Origin: Vesta saturnalis
Lineage: Eukaryota > Arthropoda > Insecta > Coleoptera > Lampyridae
NCBI GenBank assembly: GCA_036346205.1
Contig: JARFJB010000534.1
Location: 1,553,501-1,617,500, forward strand
Direction of reading: 5' to 3'
DNA: 64,000 bases
The notes below the pieces were generated by a model. That model did no database searches. It was not told where the DNA came from and was given only the letters and a program-made list of their open reading frames with translations. Within the stretch, counting starts at the first letter, position 1, and each line of letters opens with the position of its first letter. Position numbers and translations under genes: made by a program. Shown here one piece after another: positions 22,769 through 36,839 of the stretch.

Positions 22769-23800
22769 GTCCTCTTGGACGTTTCTCTGTGTAGGGACGG
22801 AGTAAGAATTTTCCTACAGCAGATGCCACTGCTTGTCGTAAGAGGCGACTAATCAAGTAGGCGTAGCGAGTTTGGTTGGAGGTGTTGCGATTTTGGGTCT
22901 TGCGTATACGGTTGTGGAATAACGGAAAGCGGGGATCTCGTGAACCGTGGCCCGGCCTCTTCCGTATGCTCTCGACGCGGAGTTTCAGTGCACCAGCCAA
23001 ACGCGTGTACCGTTGTTGCACCTTGTTGTGCTTTCTCGGATCCTTAGCGGATCATTTTGGGGTTTGTCGTTTATCGTGGATTTAATCCAATTTTTTGTCT
23101 TCTCGACTTTGACTTATTTTACCGAACGTGACTGTGGGAGTTTTGTTTTGTAGTACCAAGGAGGCAGAACTCGAGTTCGGGGGAGGGAGTTGGAACCACC
23201 CTCTTGCCGCCTCGAGGGACGCGTTGAGTTTGTGGAGTTTATGGAGTTTTGTGGAGTTTTGTGGAGTTTATGGAGTTTATGGAGTTTTGTGGAGTTTTGT
23301 GGAGTTTTTGAAGTTTGTGGAGTTTTGTTGACTTTGTGGAGTTGTCGAGGCTTTAGTTTCGATGTTTATATTTACAGTTATGCCGAGTACCGGTTCCCCA
23401 CCCTCTGCCTGTCAAAGGTCATGGTTGGTTTCGTCGTCCGTTTTGTGTAATGTAGTTTTATTTTTTTTTACCGGATTTTCATTTGCGCCTCTGTTGGTGG
23501 TTCGCTTCACGGACTCCAACAGTTTAAAGTTTTGTATAGCTTTGTTTTAGGTTTTGGGCCCTATAGTCCCAACTAGTGGTGTGTGCGAGCGGTAGCACAT
23601 CACTAGCTTTTGAGGGTGTTGCGAGGGGTCTTTCCTGACCAGCACCACCGCATTTTCCGTACTTCTTCGTACATTTAGTTTGTGGGAGTTAACGTTTGTA
23701 GTTAGTGTTAGTTTTGTTTTTGTTCCTGGCGTAGGTTGCCTGTAGAGTAGAGTTGTTTTTCGTATATATTTTCCGAAGGAAAATATTTTTGTAAGGGGAG
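22769..23800 (+). other. Non-coding 3' internal region of the gypsy element, with polypurine tract
   Basis: No env-like frame is seen. At about 23226-23345 there is a minisatellite of GTGGAGTTT-type units. The polypurine tract AAGGGGAG occupies 23793-23800, directly before the 3' LTR. Confidence 0.8.
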
Positions 23801-26190
23801 TGTCAGGGTATTTTGAACACCCTGTATACGTAGTGGGTAATTTTGTTTGTAGTTCTATGTACTTAGTTAAGATTCCGTATATAAATTTTTTTTGTTGTCA
23901 AATTAAGTTTTATAGTAAATTTGCTTTAACGTATGTGGTGAGCTTTAGATTCTTTGTTTGTGAAATTATTATTCCGAAATTTAGGTTGTTTTTCCTTATT
24001 ATTCTCGTTTATAGAAGTTTGGTTAACGTTTATTTGTAAATAGTTGTATATAAGTTTAATTAAGGTTTATTTCGTTTGATTTCCGAAAATATAATAGAAA
24101 ATGAAGTAATTTAAATGAATAGTATAGGTTTATCTGTATGATGTCATGGTCGCGCCATACAGACGCTTACGTATAGTTGTCCAGTTTATTATTAGGTATT
24201 TTGGTTTTGATTTATAGAGATTGCATGTGGGCCTTATTGTTCGTACTTTAAGATAAACATATAGAGGCTGTACAGGATACTTTTGCTGACGTGTTGTTTT
24301 CAAAATTTACCGAGTCCTTACGGACGAAAACGAAATTGTAGTACGGGGTACTTTGGTTTCCCTTCCGTTTTTTAATTGGTTGAATTATATTAGATAAGAT
24401 TTTTTATGAGTAGTGGGATTAAAATCCAAGATGGAATTTGTTAATAATTTTGGCAGTCTTAGACAGATCTCGCTTTCGAGTAGTATACGTTGCCGCTTGT
24501 GTTACGCTTTAAGGGTAGTTTAGAACTTTGATACTTTGGACCTTGTGGTGTTTAACGAACGTACTTTTGTTGTGTAATAAGGGTAGTTTAACTACTGAAG
24601 TAACCTGTGAAAGGGATTTATGAAAATTGTTCATTCACCAAAGGATTATACCTAGTGCCGATTTCGGTTTTACGTAAAATTACCTGGAGGACATCTTCGT
24701 GTTTTTTTTAGTGCGTCGATGGACTTTTGGTTTATATCGCCTTTGCGGATTTACTTAAAATCATCGTTCTTACAGTGCCACCTATTTGTCATACAAAGCG
24801 TGTGTAAAGATACAAAGAAACTATCGCAATATATTAAAATATATTTAGTTATTTAAACAAATTATTAAGGAGTTTTAGTGGAAAATAAAATTATTTAAAA
24901 GAACATTAAAAGCTAAAAGTTATCAAACAATTTTTGAACGCTCACATTATTATTGTACAATAAGTTTTGGTTAATGCAGTAACATTTTGACGAGTTAACT
25001 TAAGAAGTTGTTCGTGTATAAAAGAATATCAGTCAACATTTATCTTCATCTTTTGCCGGACCTGGGAGTTTCCATTCCCGTTATAGCTGTAGCCGATCAC
25101 CTGGTTCGTACCATCCGTTGTAACACAGAGGAGGTGCTATCTAGACCTTGTAAGGTATTATAACATTGTGTTTTTTATTGAAAACTTTTAAGATTGTTGT
25201 GTGTTTCGAATTATTTTATTTGTTGAAGGTTTGAAAGCGGAGTTGTGTCTCGTTTTTTTGTTAATTTAAACTGTGTTTTGAATTTAGTTATTGGAATTAA
25301 TCGTAACTCTAACGCTCCGCCTTCACACTTTTTTTTATTTTATTAGTAAAGGGCAATTGACCCTGTAGTTGTGTGGATATATAATCCACGGTTTATTTAT
25401 ATCTAGGTTAAACGATTTAGACTGGCTAAAGCAGAACTCTGATCAGACGACCTGACGCCTAATAAGCCTTTGTATTATTTTTTTGTTTTGTTTATACGCA
25501 TTTTCGTATGTCTATATTTATACTGATTTTATTATTTTATTATAGCTTTGTTTTGTTTTATAAATGTGTTTGGTATTCTCTGAAAACCCTTCTGTGTTGC
25601 ATACCAGTTTTTTGTTTTGCAAATTTACCGATAATTTAAGTTATAACGTAACGAAGTTAGTTTTTATTATTGAGTAATAACGTAATTTTTGTTTCTATTT
25701 TATTGAGTAATAGCGTTCTTAATATTTAGTGTTTTATTTGAATTTTTTTTGTGTTTTGTTTTGATTATTACTTAACGTCAAATTATTTACACGGAGGTGT
25801 ATTAACGTAACGTTATTGAGTGTTGATCACGCTTTTATTTGACAAGCGTGTAGTGTTTTTTTTAAAGCCCGATTTTAAGTGGTTTGCTGAATTGCTGTCC
25901 AGCACACCTGGAATTGATTACGAATAGGTAAGCGCATGTTTTTTGGATGTTTAGACACGCTATGTACTCGTAATTTTGGCACGACAACCCTTATTTTTGT
26001 CTATCAAATATCCTGGCGCCCTTAACCGAAACGATTTTGACTTCATTCCCTATTTTGACTGACGTACGATTTATTATTCTGGATGTGCAAAATTATTAAC
26101 ATCAATCCACGACCCACACGCTGACTAGTCGAGGCAAAAAGGGGCCAATTTATCTGTAATCCCGTTCTACCACCCGTTTATACCGTTACA
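23801..26190 (+). repeat. 3' LTR of the gypsy element
   Basis: 2390 bp, starting TGTCAGGG and ending CGTTACA, followed by the TTGA duplication. It is nearly identical to the 5' copy apart from homopolymer lengths. Confidence 0.97.
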
Positions 26191-26830
26191 TTGAGGAAAT
26201 GCGTTTGGCCGATTCCCTCACAAAATTGGCTGTATAAATAAAGAATTTAGGGATCTGTCACCTTGAATAATGGTCAAAGACCTTAAAACATAAACGTTTG
26301 CTCTTCATTCAAAGCAATGCGTTCACCAAACGAGAGTGGTACATAAATAATTTTTGAGACATTTTTAACACCATGTAATAAATTAATGCCCTAAAACCAT
26401 AACAGTTAGTTTTTGTCCATGCGTTTGATCTTTTTCCTAAGGAACTTAAAACAAAAGTCTTTGGCCATTTTTGTTTCGAAGTAATGGCGATCTCTGCAAA
26501 ACCATAACGTTCTTTTTTTGCCTTTTTCTGAAATACGTTTGATCGTGTTCTCAACGAAATTGTTGTATAAATAAAGATATTTGTCGCATTTCGCCCCAAA
26601 TAATAACTGATCGTTCTAGCCTATCGAGAAAATTCGTTTGGCAGTTACCCCAACAAAATTAGTGTATAAGCAAAATTGTTGGGTACTTGTATCCCAAATA
26701 ATCACCAACGCTTTAAGACCATGAAAGATAGTCTTTTGCTGTTGATCCAATGCGTTTAGTTATGGTTGTTCCAAAGGAATTTTGAGTGAACCATCACCAC
26801 TATGTTTACAAAAATTTGTTACGTGCTTAA
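26191..26830. repeat. Degenerate tandem repeat, right part
   Basis: Several units share AAACCATAACNTTNGT, AATGCGTTTG, TGTATAAATAAAG and CGCCCCAAATAATAA, with spacing near 120-150 bp. They continue the array cut at 15622. Confidence 0.6.
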
Positions 26831-27505
26831 TTGGAAAACGTTTCTTTTTGATAACGTTCGTCATTTTATCAAATTTACTTACTAAATATAACAATTTACT
26901 CTTCGGTTGAATGTTTCCAAATCACTATTTCACAAATCTTTACGCATCTCTAATTGCATTTAAATTAACGTATGTAACTTTCGTTCACATCTTTTACTTA
27001 GTTCAAATATAAGTCAAATTTAATACCTTCAGCGACATCTCTGAGATTTCGGATCATTTAATATAAAGCAGTAATACAAACCTGGGATCTTTTTAAGGTC
27101 AAATAATACAAATACATATAATAAATAAATGTTTTCTACACAATTTAGCTTGTGGCAATGATTTAAACAAAAATTTTCTCAAGTCTGTAAAATTGATTTT
27201 TGAGGTGTTGGCCAATGTTTCTTTCTTCCTGTTAAGAACGCCATTGATGGTGAATGTTGAGTTTCTATAGAATTTTTTATTTCTGGTTCTGGATGCTGAA
27301 GCATCATTTTTTGTGGAAAATTCTCACTTAAAGTAATACTTGGTTATGTAAAAGTATTACGAACGCTTTTATAGGCGGATATAATTGAATTTTTTCATTC
27401 GTCCACACCTTGGGCTTTCGACTATAAAAGCATTCAATACTAATTCTATGCATATACAGACACTTCAATCGAGATTACGTTGAATGTTTACTATCGGCTC
27501 GTTTG
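26831..27505. other. No recognised gene
   Basis: AT-rich sequence without supported features. Confidence 0.4.
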
Positions 27506-27510
27506 TCACC

Positions 27511-27618
27511 TGTAACAGCATCTCCGTACTACCTTCTTTTAGCATCTCCATGCTACCTGCTTTTAGCATCTCCGTGCTACCTGCTTTTAGCATCTCCGTG
27601 CTACCTGTGTTTAACATC
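27511..27618. repeat. 24-bp tandem repeat
   Basis: Four to five units of the type TAGCATCTCCGTGCTACCTG plus four bases. Confidence 0.9.
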
Positions 27619-28337
27619 TTGTAACAACCTTTTTTTGTGGTTGTATTAAAAAGTACATTAATTTAAGAACCCTTCATTTATTTGGTGTAATATTAGAAAA
27701 GTTTTTAATTATTAATATGTAGAATTGAGAATGGCAATTTAATTGGGATTTCCTAGAACAAATCTTTTGGGTGTAATATTTCATAGAGTTATAGTTCCCT
27801 TTCTTAAAAAATTGGATTTATATTATGGTATCCGCGCAACGCGTGAAGACTTTTAGGGGGAATACACTTGAGTTATTCTGAAAGCTTTTTTTTTAATTCA
27901 CTTAATGCTAAATGTTACAGCAGTAAGAATGATTTTTACCTAATTTTTTATATTTGGTGCCATCAGATTTTGGTGGTAAGTTATTTTCTAATTCATTATA
28001 TTTAAAACTAAAGCCTTTGCTTTTTTTAGGCACCTTTTTAAGTACTCACTTTTAAGTACGCACTTTTATTTTTTACTTTTAATTACTTACTTTTAATTAC
28101 TTACTTTGCACTTAGTTTGCAATTATTTTCCTCATATTTTTTTAATGCATACTTTTATATGGCATTTTTATAATAATTATTTTTAATGGCACTTATAAAT
28201 CAATAATTTACTATTCTATTCTAATTTAAATGGAAATTTTTACTTGAATTACATTTTACAATGCAAGTTCTACATACCTTTATAAATAAATTTGGCGAAT
28301 TAAACTTCAAAGAAATTCAATAAAGTTATGGACATAA
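27619..28337. other. No recognised gene; short AT-rich tandem motifs
   Basis: Repeated ACTTTTAATTACTT-like phrases at 28045-28105. No gene seen. Confidence 0.4.
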
Positions 28338-28431
28338 TATATAAAGGGAAATAAGCAAGACATTGACCTCACCAAATTCACCATTCTGCTTCATAGTTAC
28401 CAGTTACAGTTTATGTACCGAACGTTCAAAG
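28338..28431 (+). promoter_or_regulatory. Candidate TATA promoter with a minimal first coding exon
   Basis: A TATATAAAG box at 28338-28346 is followed after about 65 bases by an ATG (28413). That ATG opens six codons ending in Lys plus one base and then a GTAATG donor-like site at 28432. TATA plus a tiny first exon splitting the signal peptide is typical of insect cuticle-protein genes. I could not find a convincing second exon downstream in the window, so this is tentative. Confidence 0.2.
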
Positions 28432-30208
<1,777 letters not shown>

Positions 30209-30210
<2 letters not shown>

Positions 30211-31310
30211 GACAATAAAAATTACTTTATCGGGGAATTTGTCGACATATTTATACTTCCTCCTTTCATTCTTATTTTTTTCTTTTTCTTTTTTTTTTGC
30301 TAAATCCTGTTTCAGGTTTTACAGGGTTTGCTCTCCTTTCAACCTACTCATATCCGGTTCCTATCTAACCAGACTACTATCAATTTAAGCTACACCTCCA
30401 CAACAACCACGCATCCGAGTGCTCTGCGGTCTTCCGACCGCACGCCTGAGTTTAGTCGAGCTCACTCATTCTTTTTATGCCATTTGATAGTTAGACACGT
30501 GGCAAATTGAACCTTTGACTTAATCCCAACTGCTTCGTGCAACGCTTGAGTATATGCAAGTGTTGCCTTGAACTACACATTGAGTTATTTTGATACTAAT
30601 AGAGGTTATAGTAAATACAACTTAGGATTACAACATTTAAAATGTTAAATTTAACATGCCACAAAGTTATTGGAACCATAATCGTTAAACCATAACATAA
30701 TATGTGAGATTATAACGAACAATAGTTCGTATCGCATATAAAACATTCAAGAAAATGAAACTGTAGTGTATCATATTTGTTGAGTGTAAAACTTACAATG
30801 CAAGGGTGCCGATTTTGGGGACTCAAACGTAACCCCGCTATAACGAAATCTCAACCTATAGATTCGGAGGCGACTACGTACCCATGGTATGAGAAGAGCG
30901 CGGTGCTAGCGCCATGAATCTACAGCGATACTAAAAGACAGATTTGGGGGTACTGAAGATACATTGAAACCTTTAGCTGTAACTTTGTTTTTAGGGTATT
31001 GTTATTGTAATTTTAATGGCGTATTTTTCTTCGTATAATAATGGAATGTAGTGGTTTCTTCGTTATGAATTTAGTCGGTAGTGTCCTAGATACTAGTCTG
31101 AAAATCGCTAATGTCCGAATTTACAGTGGACTGACTTCAATTTTGTGTTTATTTGATAATCTCACAACCAGCCCGAGGATGTGATCACTCTTAAAGTATG
31201 CTTCACAAGTATATATGAACTAGAAAAGAAAGTGTAATACTAACCCTCTTACGGATAGGCCACATTAAGCTGATACACACCTACCTATTGACAAACTCAC
31301 CTACACTCAG
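30209..31310. other. No recognised gene
   Basis: A pyrimidine-rich tract near 30260-30300; otherwise nothing supported. Confidence 0.4.
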
Positions 31311-31319
31311 TTGCCAACA

Positions 31320-31790
31320 GTGTAGCACCAGAATAACATTAGAACACATTTTCAATTAATGTCGCAGATGGAGTAAAGAAAGGAACCATAGGAAGATAAC
31401 ATACCCATTCCAAAATGAGGTATTCTCAGATTCAACCAAACTAAAACTTTTTTATTTTTATGAATAGGATTAAACAGTAAAATCGCTAAGCCAAACAGCA
31501 CCTTTTAGAAATTACACCACAGTTTCTCAAATACTAAAGTATATAGAATAAAAAGAAACTGACAATAATTTACAAGAATTATACCACTCGCATTGCAAAC
31601 ATAAACCAGTCACGCTTAGCAAGAATAACTTAGAACAGTTTTCATAGCAGATGGAGTAAAACCTAGAAGTCGATAATTCCGAAAATGAGAGTATTCTGAT
31701 TCACCAGTAATTTAAAATTTTTCAGTTATTCTTGATTGTTTATAAAATTAACGCTAGCGAAGAAACCAGTTTTCCGTAAAAGGTTTTATA
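31320..31790. repeat. Diverged direct duplication
   Basis: 31320-31500 and 31605-31780 share AGAATAACNTTAGAACA, GCAGATGGAGTAAA, AAAATGAGNTATTCTNAGATTCA and a T-rich end with indels. These are two old tandem copies of an unidentified repeat. Confidence 0.6.
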
Positions 31791-32009
31791 ACTAGGTTGA
31801 ATAGTGAGTCTGAGCGTATTTAGTAATTATTACCAGTTTCGAGGTCGGATTTTCATATGTCATCGCTTAGTCTGAAGAAAACGTTTTGTAAAGGTTTTAT
31901 ATAGTTATTATTAAGTTTGTTTGAGAGGGTAATTTTTCGATTATAAGTTTTATAAGGTATTTCATATTATATTGAATTGTTTATATATATCATACATTTA
32001 TTAAGTTTT

Positions 32010-32131
32010 GAAACGTTTCAGGAAAACAGTCATCTTCCGTCATCAGGCTTAGTCCTGGGAAGGATGTTTTCATGAGTCGAATTCATATGTTATATATATA
32101 ATTTTTTTCAAGTCAAGTGCTTGGGAAAAAT

Positions 32132-32181
<50 letters not shown>

Positions 32182-32262
32182 CATATGAATTTGACTCAAT
32201 GAACAGTCCTTCAGGACTAAGCCTGATGAAAGCAGATCCGCTGAACGTCGAAAACTGTAAAC
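32010..32262. repeat. Inverted repeat around a TA tract, Penelope-like terminal sequence
   Basis: The minus-strand reading of 32022-32095 and the plus strand at 32181-32250 share GGACTAAGCCTGATGA and AATTCATATGTTATATA, giving arms of about 75 bp around a TA microsatellite (about 32134-32180). CTGATGA followed by a GAAA block is typical of terminal repeats of Penelope-like elements, where hammerhead-ribozyme-like cores occur. A Penelope-type reverse-transcriptase relic lies 1.5 kb downstream. Confidence 0.6.
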
Positions 32263-32629
32263 CGATCAACCACTAAACCATTTTGTTGAAGTGTAGTAGT
32301 TAAATTTATAAGTTACTCATTTCTAGCTATAAAACAATTACAACACCTCTTCTTCATTTTAGAGAAACAGACCATCAAATTGATAAGGATAATATTAAAT
32401 TACATTCTTCAGTTTCTACCGTACATGAACGTATCATCCTAGAAGATATTGAGATAGAGAAACGTCTATTGGTACTCAACAAATAAGATGGTAGTTCAAG
32501 AATCTCACACGTTTGGAAAAATATCATCAAACAACAAAATTTAAGTCTTCTTATTTAGGTGCCTTCTCCGTTACGTCACTATTCTTATTTTCGATACTGC
32601 GGATCTAAGCAATTGTCTTGTAGTACAAT

Positions 32630-33725
32630 TAAACTATTCTCTTAAGTTCTTCATCCATGAATGTCTTCTTCTTCTCCCCGCTTGAATTTTCCTTTGTATT
32701 ATTACCTGGAGCATATGGTATCTATCGCCTCTCATTGCGTGCCCGAGGTATCGTATCTTTCGTTTTTTAATGGTGAAAATAACTTCGGTTGCTTTCGTTA
32801 TTCTTCTCATCGACTCCATGTTAGTTACATCCTAACTTTTTCGCATCTGCTTTCTTCATTGCCCATGTCTCGATCCCGCAAAATAGTACATAGGGGATGT
32901 AGGACTTCTGTAGTCTTGTTTTTGTCTCCAGACTAAGATCTCTTCCACAGAATACCCTTTTCATTTGAATAAAAGTTGCTCTTGCTTTCTCTATCGTTGA
33001 TTTTATTTCTTCCGAACAATTGTTGTCTTTGTTGATTATAGTACCCAGATATGTCTATTTTTCTACCTTCTCTAGGGGCTCGTTGCTTATGTAAAGATTT
33101 CCATTTAATATTCTCGCTGTTTTATTTATTACCATATACTTCGTTTTTTTTGCATTTAGAGATAGTCCATATTCTTCACTTGCTACTACTACTTTATTAA
33201 GTATTACCTGTAGGTCTTCTAAGCTAGTTGCTATCAGGATCGTGTCGTCAGCGTATCTTATATTGTTAATTGGTATTACGTTTACCTTTACGCATATTGT
33301 TTCGTACACTGAAGCATTCTTCATTATTTCTTCTACGTACATATTGTTGGTGATAGCACATAACCCTGCATAACGCTTCTTTTTATTTCTATTTGTTCAG
33401 TGCTATTTCCATCTATTTTTATAACTGCTTTTTGATCGTATAAGTTACTAATGATTCTGATGCAGTAATTTAATTAGTTGTTCGTGACGTACTTTGTCAA
33501 AGGCTTTATTGAAGTCAATAAAGCATATGTATTGGTCTTGATTCATACCAACGTTGTATTAGAATGTTTAGTGCAAACAAGGCTTCTATCGTTCCAAGTC
33601 CGTTTCTGAAACCGAACAGTGTTTCATTGATATCTTGTTCCAAGTTTTCATATATTCTGCGATGTATAATCTTCAAAAAGATTTTTAAGGTATAAGACTG
33701 ATTGTACGATGATATGTACGCCATT
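32630..33725 (-). pseudogene. Non-LTR retrotransposon reverse transcriptase relic
   Basis: Minus-strand fragments in order: a palm/fingers piece with GFRNGLGTIEALF (about 33630-33590), a piece with F-I-D-F-N-K-A-F-D (about 33500) in another frame, and the catalytic RYADDTILIA (about 33265) followed by LSLNAKKTKYMVI (about 33160). A C-terminal piece has RKIRYLGHAMRGD and WMKNLREW (about 32760-32640). This is the usual order of an insect LINE RT and its 3' region. Several frameshifts make it dead. The clade is not assigned. Confidence 0.85.
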
Positions 33726-33749
33726 TTGAATTCGGCTTTTGATTATCTT

Positions 33750-34880
33750 CCAACAAATTTTTGAAAAAGACATACATGCAATCATTTTTGATAGTGTTGA
33801 TCATTTAGTAGAACAATTGACTGATACGGGTTTACAAGAAATGAGAACTAAACATCAAAAGAAATTCCAAAAATTTAACCAAAACTTTCAGAAGTAACAA
33901 GACTCCTTTACAAACTTTTTGCAATTTGAGTAAATTGTATATTAACAAGAACACTGGACATTTTAGAAAAAGGTTTCAACTACATATTACTCCAACAAAA
34001 ATTCCAAATGAAAACATGTTGAAATGGCTATAAAAGACATGTATCCTACTACAGCTGACAAACTTCGATTAGATGTTGCTCACTGTTTAAGGAAAGCCCA
34101 CATTTCAAAACAAAATATAACTAAATCTCAAAGATTATCTTTAAATGAACTTGTGAAAAATAAAGATATCGTAATGCTTCCTGCCGATAAAGATAACACA
34201 ACTGTTATTTAAATACTGACGACTATAACACCAAGATAATGGATAAGTACATTCTTCTGAATGTAAGAAGAGCAACACTAAACTTACGACATATTTAGAA
34301 AAGAAAACAAAAACCTTAATAAATTCAACGTCCCTGGCCCATCAAATAAAAAAGGGTATGATTCCCAGAGAGAAGAGTTTATGGATAACCAAAATGTATA
34401 GATTTCCGAAGATCAACAAAGGTATAGGTGGCCATTACAACCTATAGTAGTGCATTCAACTCGCCCACCCATAAAACATCAGCTTATTTGGCTAAACATC
34501 TCTAACCTTCCTATGCTAAAAGTTGTTACGACTTTCTGGATAAATTAAAAGATGTTAATTTCGGTTATAACGACATTTTAGATAGTTTTGACGTAGTTTC
34601 ACTGTTAAAAAAATATCTCTTGCAGAAACCATCAACACACTTAAGAAAACACCACATTGACAAACACATGATCACTTTAATTGAACATTGTTTAAACTCC
34701 ACTTATTTCATGTTTAATGGGCAATTTTATAAACAAGTGAAAGGTTCTCCACTATCTGCCAACATTTATATGCAAAACCTTGAAGAAACTACTCTCAATA
34801 GTACAGTGCTACAAGCTGCATGATAGTAAATGTATGCTGATGACACCTTTGTTGTGTAGCCACATGGCTTACACACACTG
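33750..34880 (+). pseudogene. Penelope-like element reverse transcriptase relic
   Basis: Plus-strand fragments include KDIVMLPADKDNTTVI near 34160-34210, FDVVSL near 34588, STYFMFNGQFYKQVKGSPLS near 34695-34760 and the catalytic YADDTFVV near 34833 followed by P-H-G. The YADD/TFVVWPHG form and the ADKD motif are characteristic of Penelope-like RT rather than LINE RT. Stops and frameshifts occur throughout, including a TAG replacing the Trp after TFVV. The relic ends shortly before a DD41D-type element. Confidence 0.85.
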
Positions 34881-35009
34881 ATTTTTACAACAGTATTAAT
34901 AAAACATAAATGGAAACCGAAAACAACCATTGCACTGGGATTTTTTTCGTAACTTTTACTATGTTTTTGTAAAGCAAGCGAAAAAAAAATAATTTTCACT
35001 TTACGTACA

Positions 35010-36645
35010 GGATGTTTGTAAATAAGTGCGAAAGATTTTGTGAAAAAAAGTTCCTATAAATGTAGGTCGAAATATGCTTCGTTTTAGAGATACAGAGTGT
35101 GTAACTTTAACTGTTTTATTTATTTTTATTAATTAATTCAAAGAGTTTTAAATATACTGATTCGAAATTTGTAAAACGCTTTGAAGGGATTAATGTTTTT
35201 TTTTGGGTGATCCAAATATTTCTACTTGCACTAATGGCATTTGTGCGAGAATGCCACAACCTTTTGTAATACAAAAAAGGTGACACACCATTGACTTTTT
35301 TGCGTTTTGATATTTTTGTACAAATTTGCCATCAAATTTGAATTAAATTGTTCTCTTGAATTTTTTTCGCACGGCGCACGCTTTTTGGGCAAAAAATTTT
35401 TTATTGCAAATTATGTATTTTTAATTTACATTCTCTCATAGATTACTGTCAATGTTTTTAAATAAAATACAAGAACCTCGTCAAAATGTCAAATTACCAT
35501 TTTTTATTAATTTGCTACAAAATTAATGTCGATAGGTGAATAATTTTCGTGCCTTCAAAAAAGTAGTCTGTAAGCTCGACGACTGTGTGCTGAGTTGTAT
35601 ACCGAACGTAGGATATGTCATCACACAATATCTGCTCGCCTTCACCAACGTTTACGCGAAAATGGTACATTTATGAAACGAACTGCTGACTGTGGACGCC
35701 CTCGAGTAGTACGAGTTTTGCAACCAGAAGAAGCAGTTATCGATATAGTTTAGGAGTAATCTGAAACAAGTACTCGAAAAATTGCCAACGTATTAAATGT
35801 AACCAACTTCACCACGTTTACAATTCTAACAGAGCAGTAATTGTACCCTTTATATAGCCAACGTGTACGGGCGCTATTACATTGGAACTTCTTACCGCGT
35901 CTAGTTTTATTCCAATGCATTCTCAGTGTAACCGCTCAAAATCCTAACTTTTTAAACAGCGTTTTGTTTGGAGTTTTTGATGATGATTTAATTGGTCCAT
36001 ATTTGCTCCCATTACGTTTAAATGGTTAATCTTATCATCACTTCCAACAGGAAGAGTTACCTGCACTTCTACAAGAAATTCCTCTTAACCTCTGACAAAA
36101 TTTATGGTTTATGCAAGATGGTGCCCCATCCCATTTTAGCATTAGTGTACGTCGTCACTTAGATACAGTATATGCATATCATTGGATAGGTAAGGGAGGT
36201 ACTCAACATGATCTAGCTCGCTCTCCTGAATTAAATTCCTTAGATTTCTGCATTTGGGGTTTTCTCAGGTCATTAGTGTACTGAAATCCCGTCGAAAATG
36301 TTGAAGACTTTAAAAGTCGAATTACAGTCGCCTGTGAGAAAATAAGAAATACATTAGGAATATTTCAGCGAATAGGACAGTCAATGAAGCGAAGGGTTGA
36401 CTCTTTTATCACGTGTGAGGGAGGTCATTTTGACCATCTATTGTAGGTTAGTGTCTATTTCAAATTCTTTATTACTGTTATTTTTGTTATTGTTTTGGTT
36501 TAATGTTGCTGTATTAGATCATACAACTTTTTAGAAATATTCACAGCAATCTACCCCAAGCGTTTTGAAAATTTCGAGTCAATAAAACTCTTTGTAATAA
36601 TTAATAAAAATAAATATATAATTAAACACTCTGTACCTTGGAAAC
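35010..36645 (+). mobile_element. DD41D-type Tc1/mariner element, decayed
   Basis: Inner parts of long terminal inverted repeats are visible. 35092-35178 (CAGAGTGTGTAAC...TTATTTTTATTAATTAATTC...GAAATTTGTAAAACGCTT) matches the reverse complement of about 36557-36640. Exact ends and target duplication were not fixed. The transposase relic lies between them on the plus strand. Confidence 0.7.
35600..36447 (+). pseudogene. DD41D-type transposase relic
   Basis: Plus-strand fragments: an N-terminal region reading S-A-R-L-H-Q-R-L-R-E-N-G (near 35630), then L-W-F-M-Q-D-G-A-P-S-H-F (second Asp, near 36105), H-W-I-G-K-G-G (near 36180) and L-A-R-S-P-E-L-N-S-L-D-F (third Asp, near 36230). I count 41 residues between the second and third Asp. 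A stop interrupts the frame at about 36281; the C-terminal part runs to about 36447. The first Asp block is lost or unclear. Confidence 0.8.
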
Positions 36646-36839
36646 CCCTAAAATCGTTCGTACCATCTTCAGGTCAAAATAATCTTGTTCTGCTTGGCGC
36701 TACTTGAATTGATCTGCTGATTGATGTGCATTCATAGTTAAATATCTTCGTTGACTTTCAATTTTCTACTTTCGCTGTCTTACTTTCCTTTTTTCCGGTT
36801 TGTTGATAGATTACATGAGAGGTATATTGTGTGTTGCTG

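Larger units (their letters stand above)
15623..26190 (+). mobile_element. Ty3/gypsy LTR retrotransposon, near full length
   Basis: The element is 10568 bp, flanked by a 4-bp duplication TTGA (15619-15622 and 26191-26194). Both LTRs begin TGTCAGGG and end CGTTACA. Between them lie a primer-binding site, gag, a frameshift signal, pol in the order protease, reverse transcriptase, RNase H, integrase (Ty3/gypsy order), about 1 kb of non-coding sequence and a polypurine tract. No env-like frame is seen. The long LTRs and lysine-tRNA-like primer site recall the Ulysses-type lineage; that placement is a guess. The LTR pair shows only about four substitutions, so the insertion is recent. Confidence 0.96.

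Noticed and set aside
22806..23800. Possible env gene after pol
   Set aside because: No frame over about 90 codons, no signal peptide or transmembrane pattern; the region holds a minisatellite.
27511..27618. Short regular repeats that could recall a CRISPR array
   Set aside because: Units are contiguous without unique spacers, and the sequence is eukaryotic.
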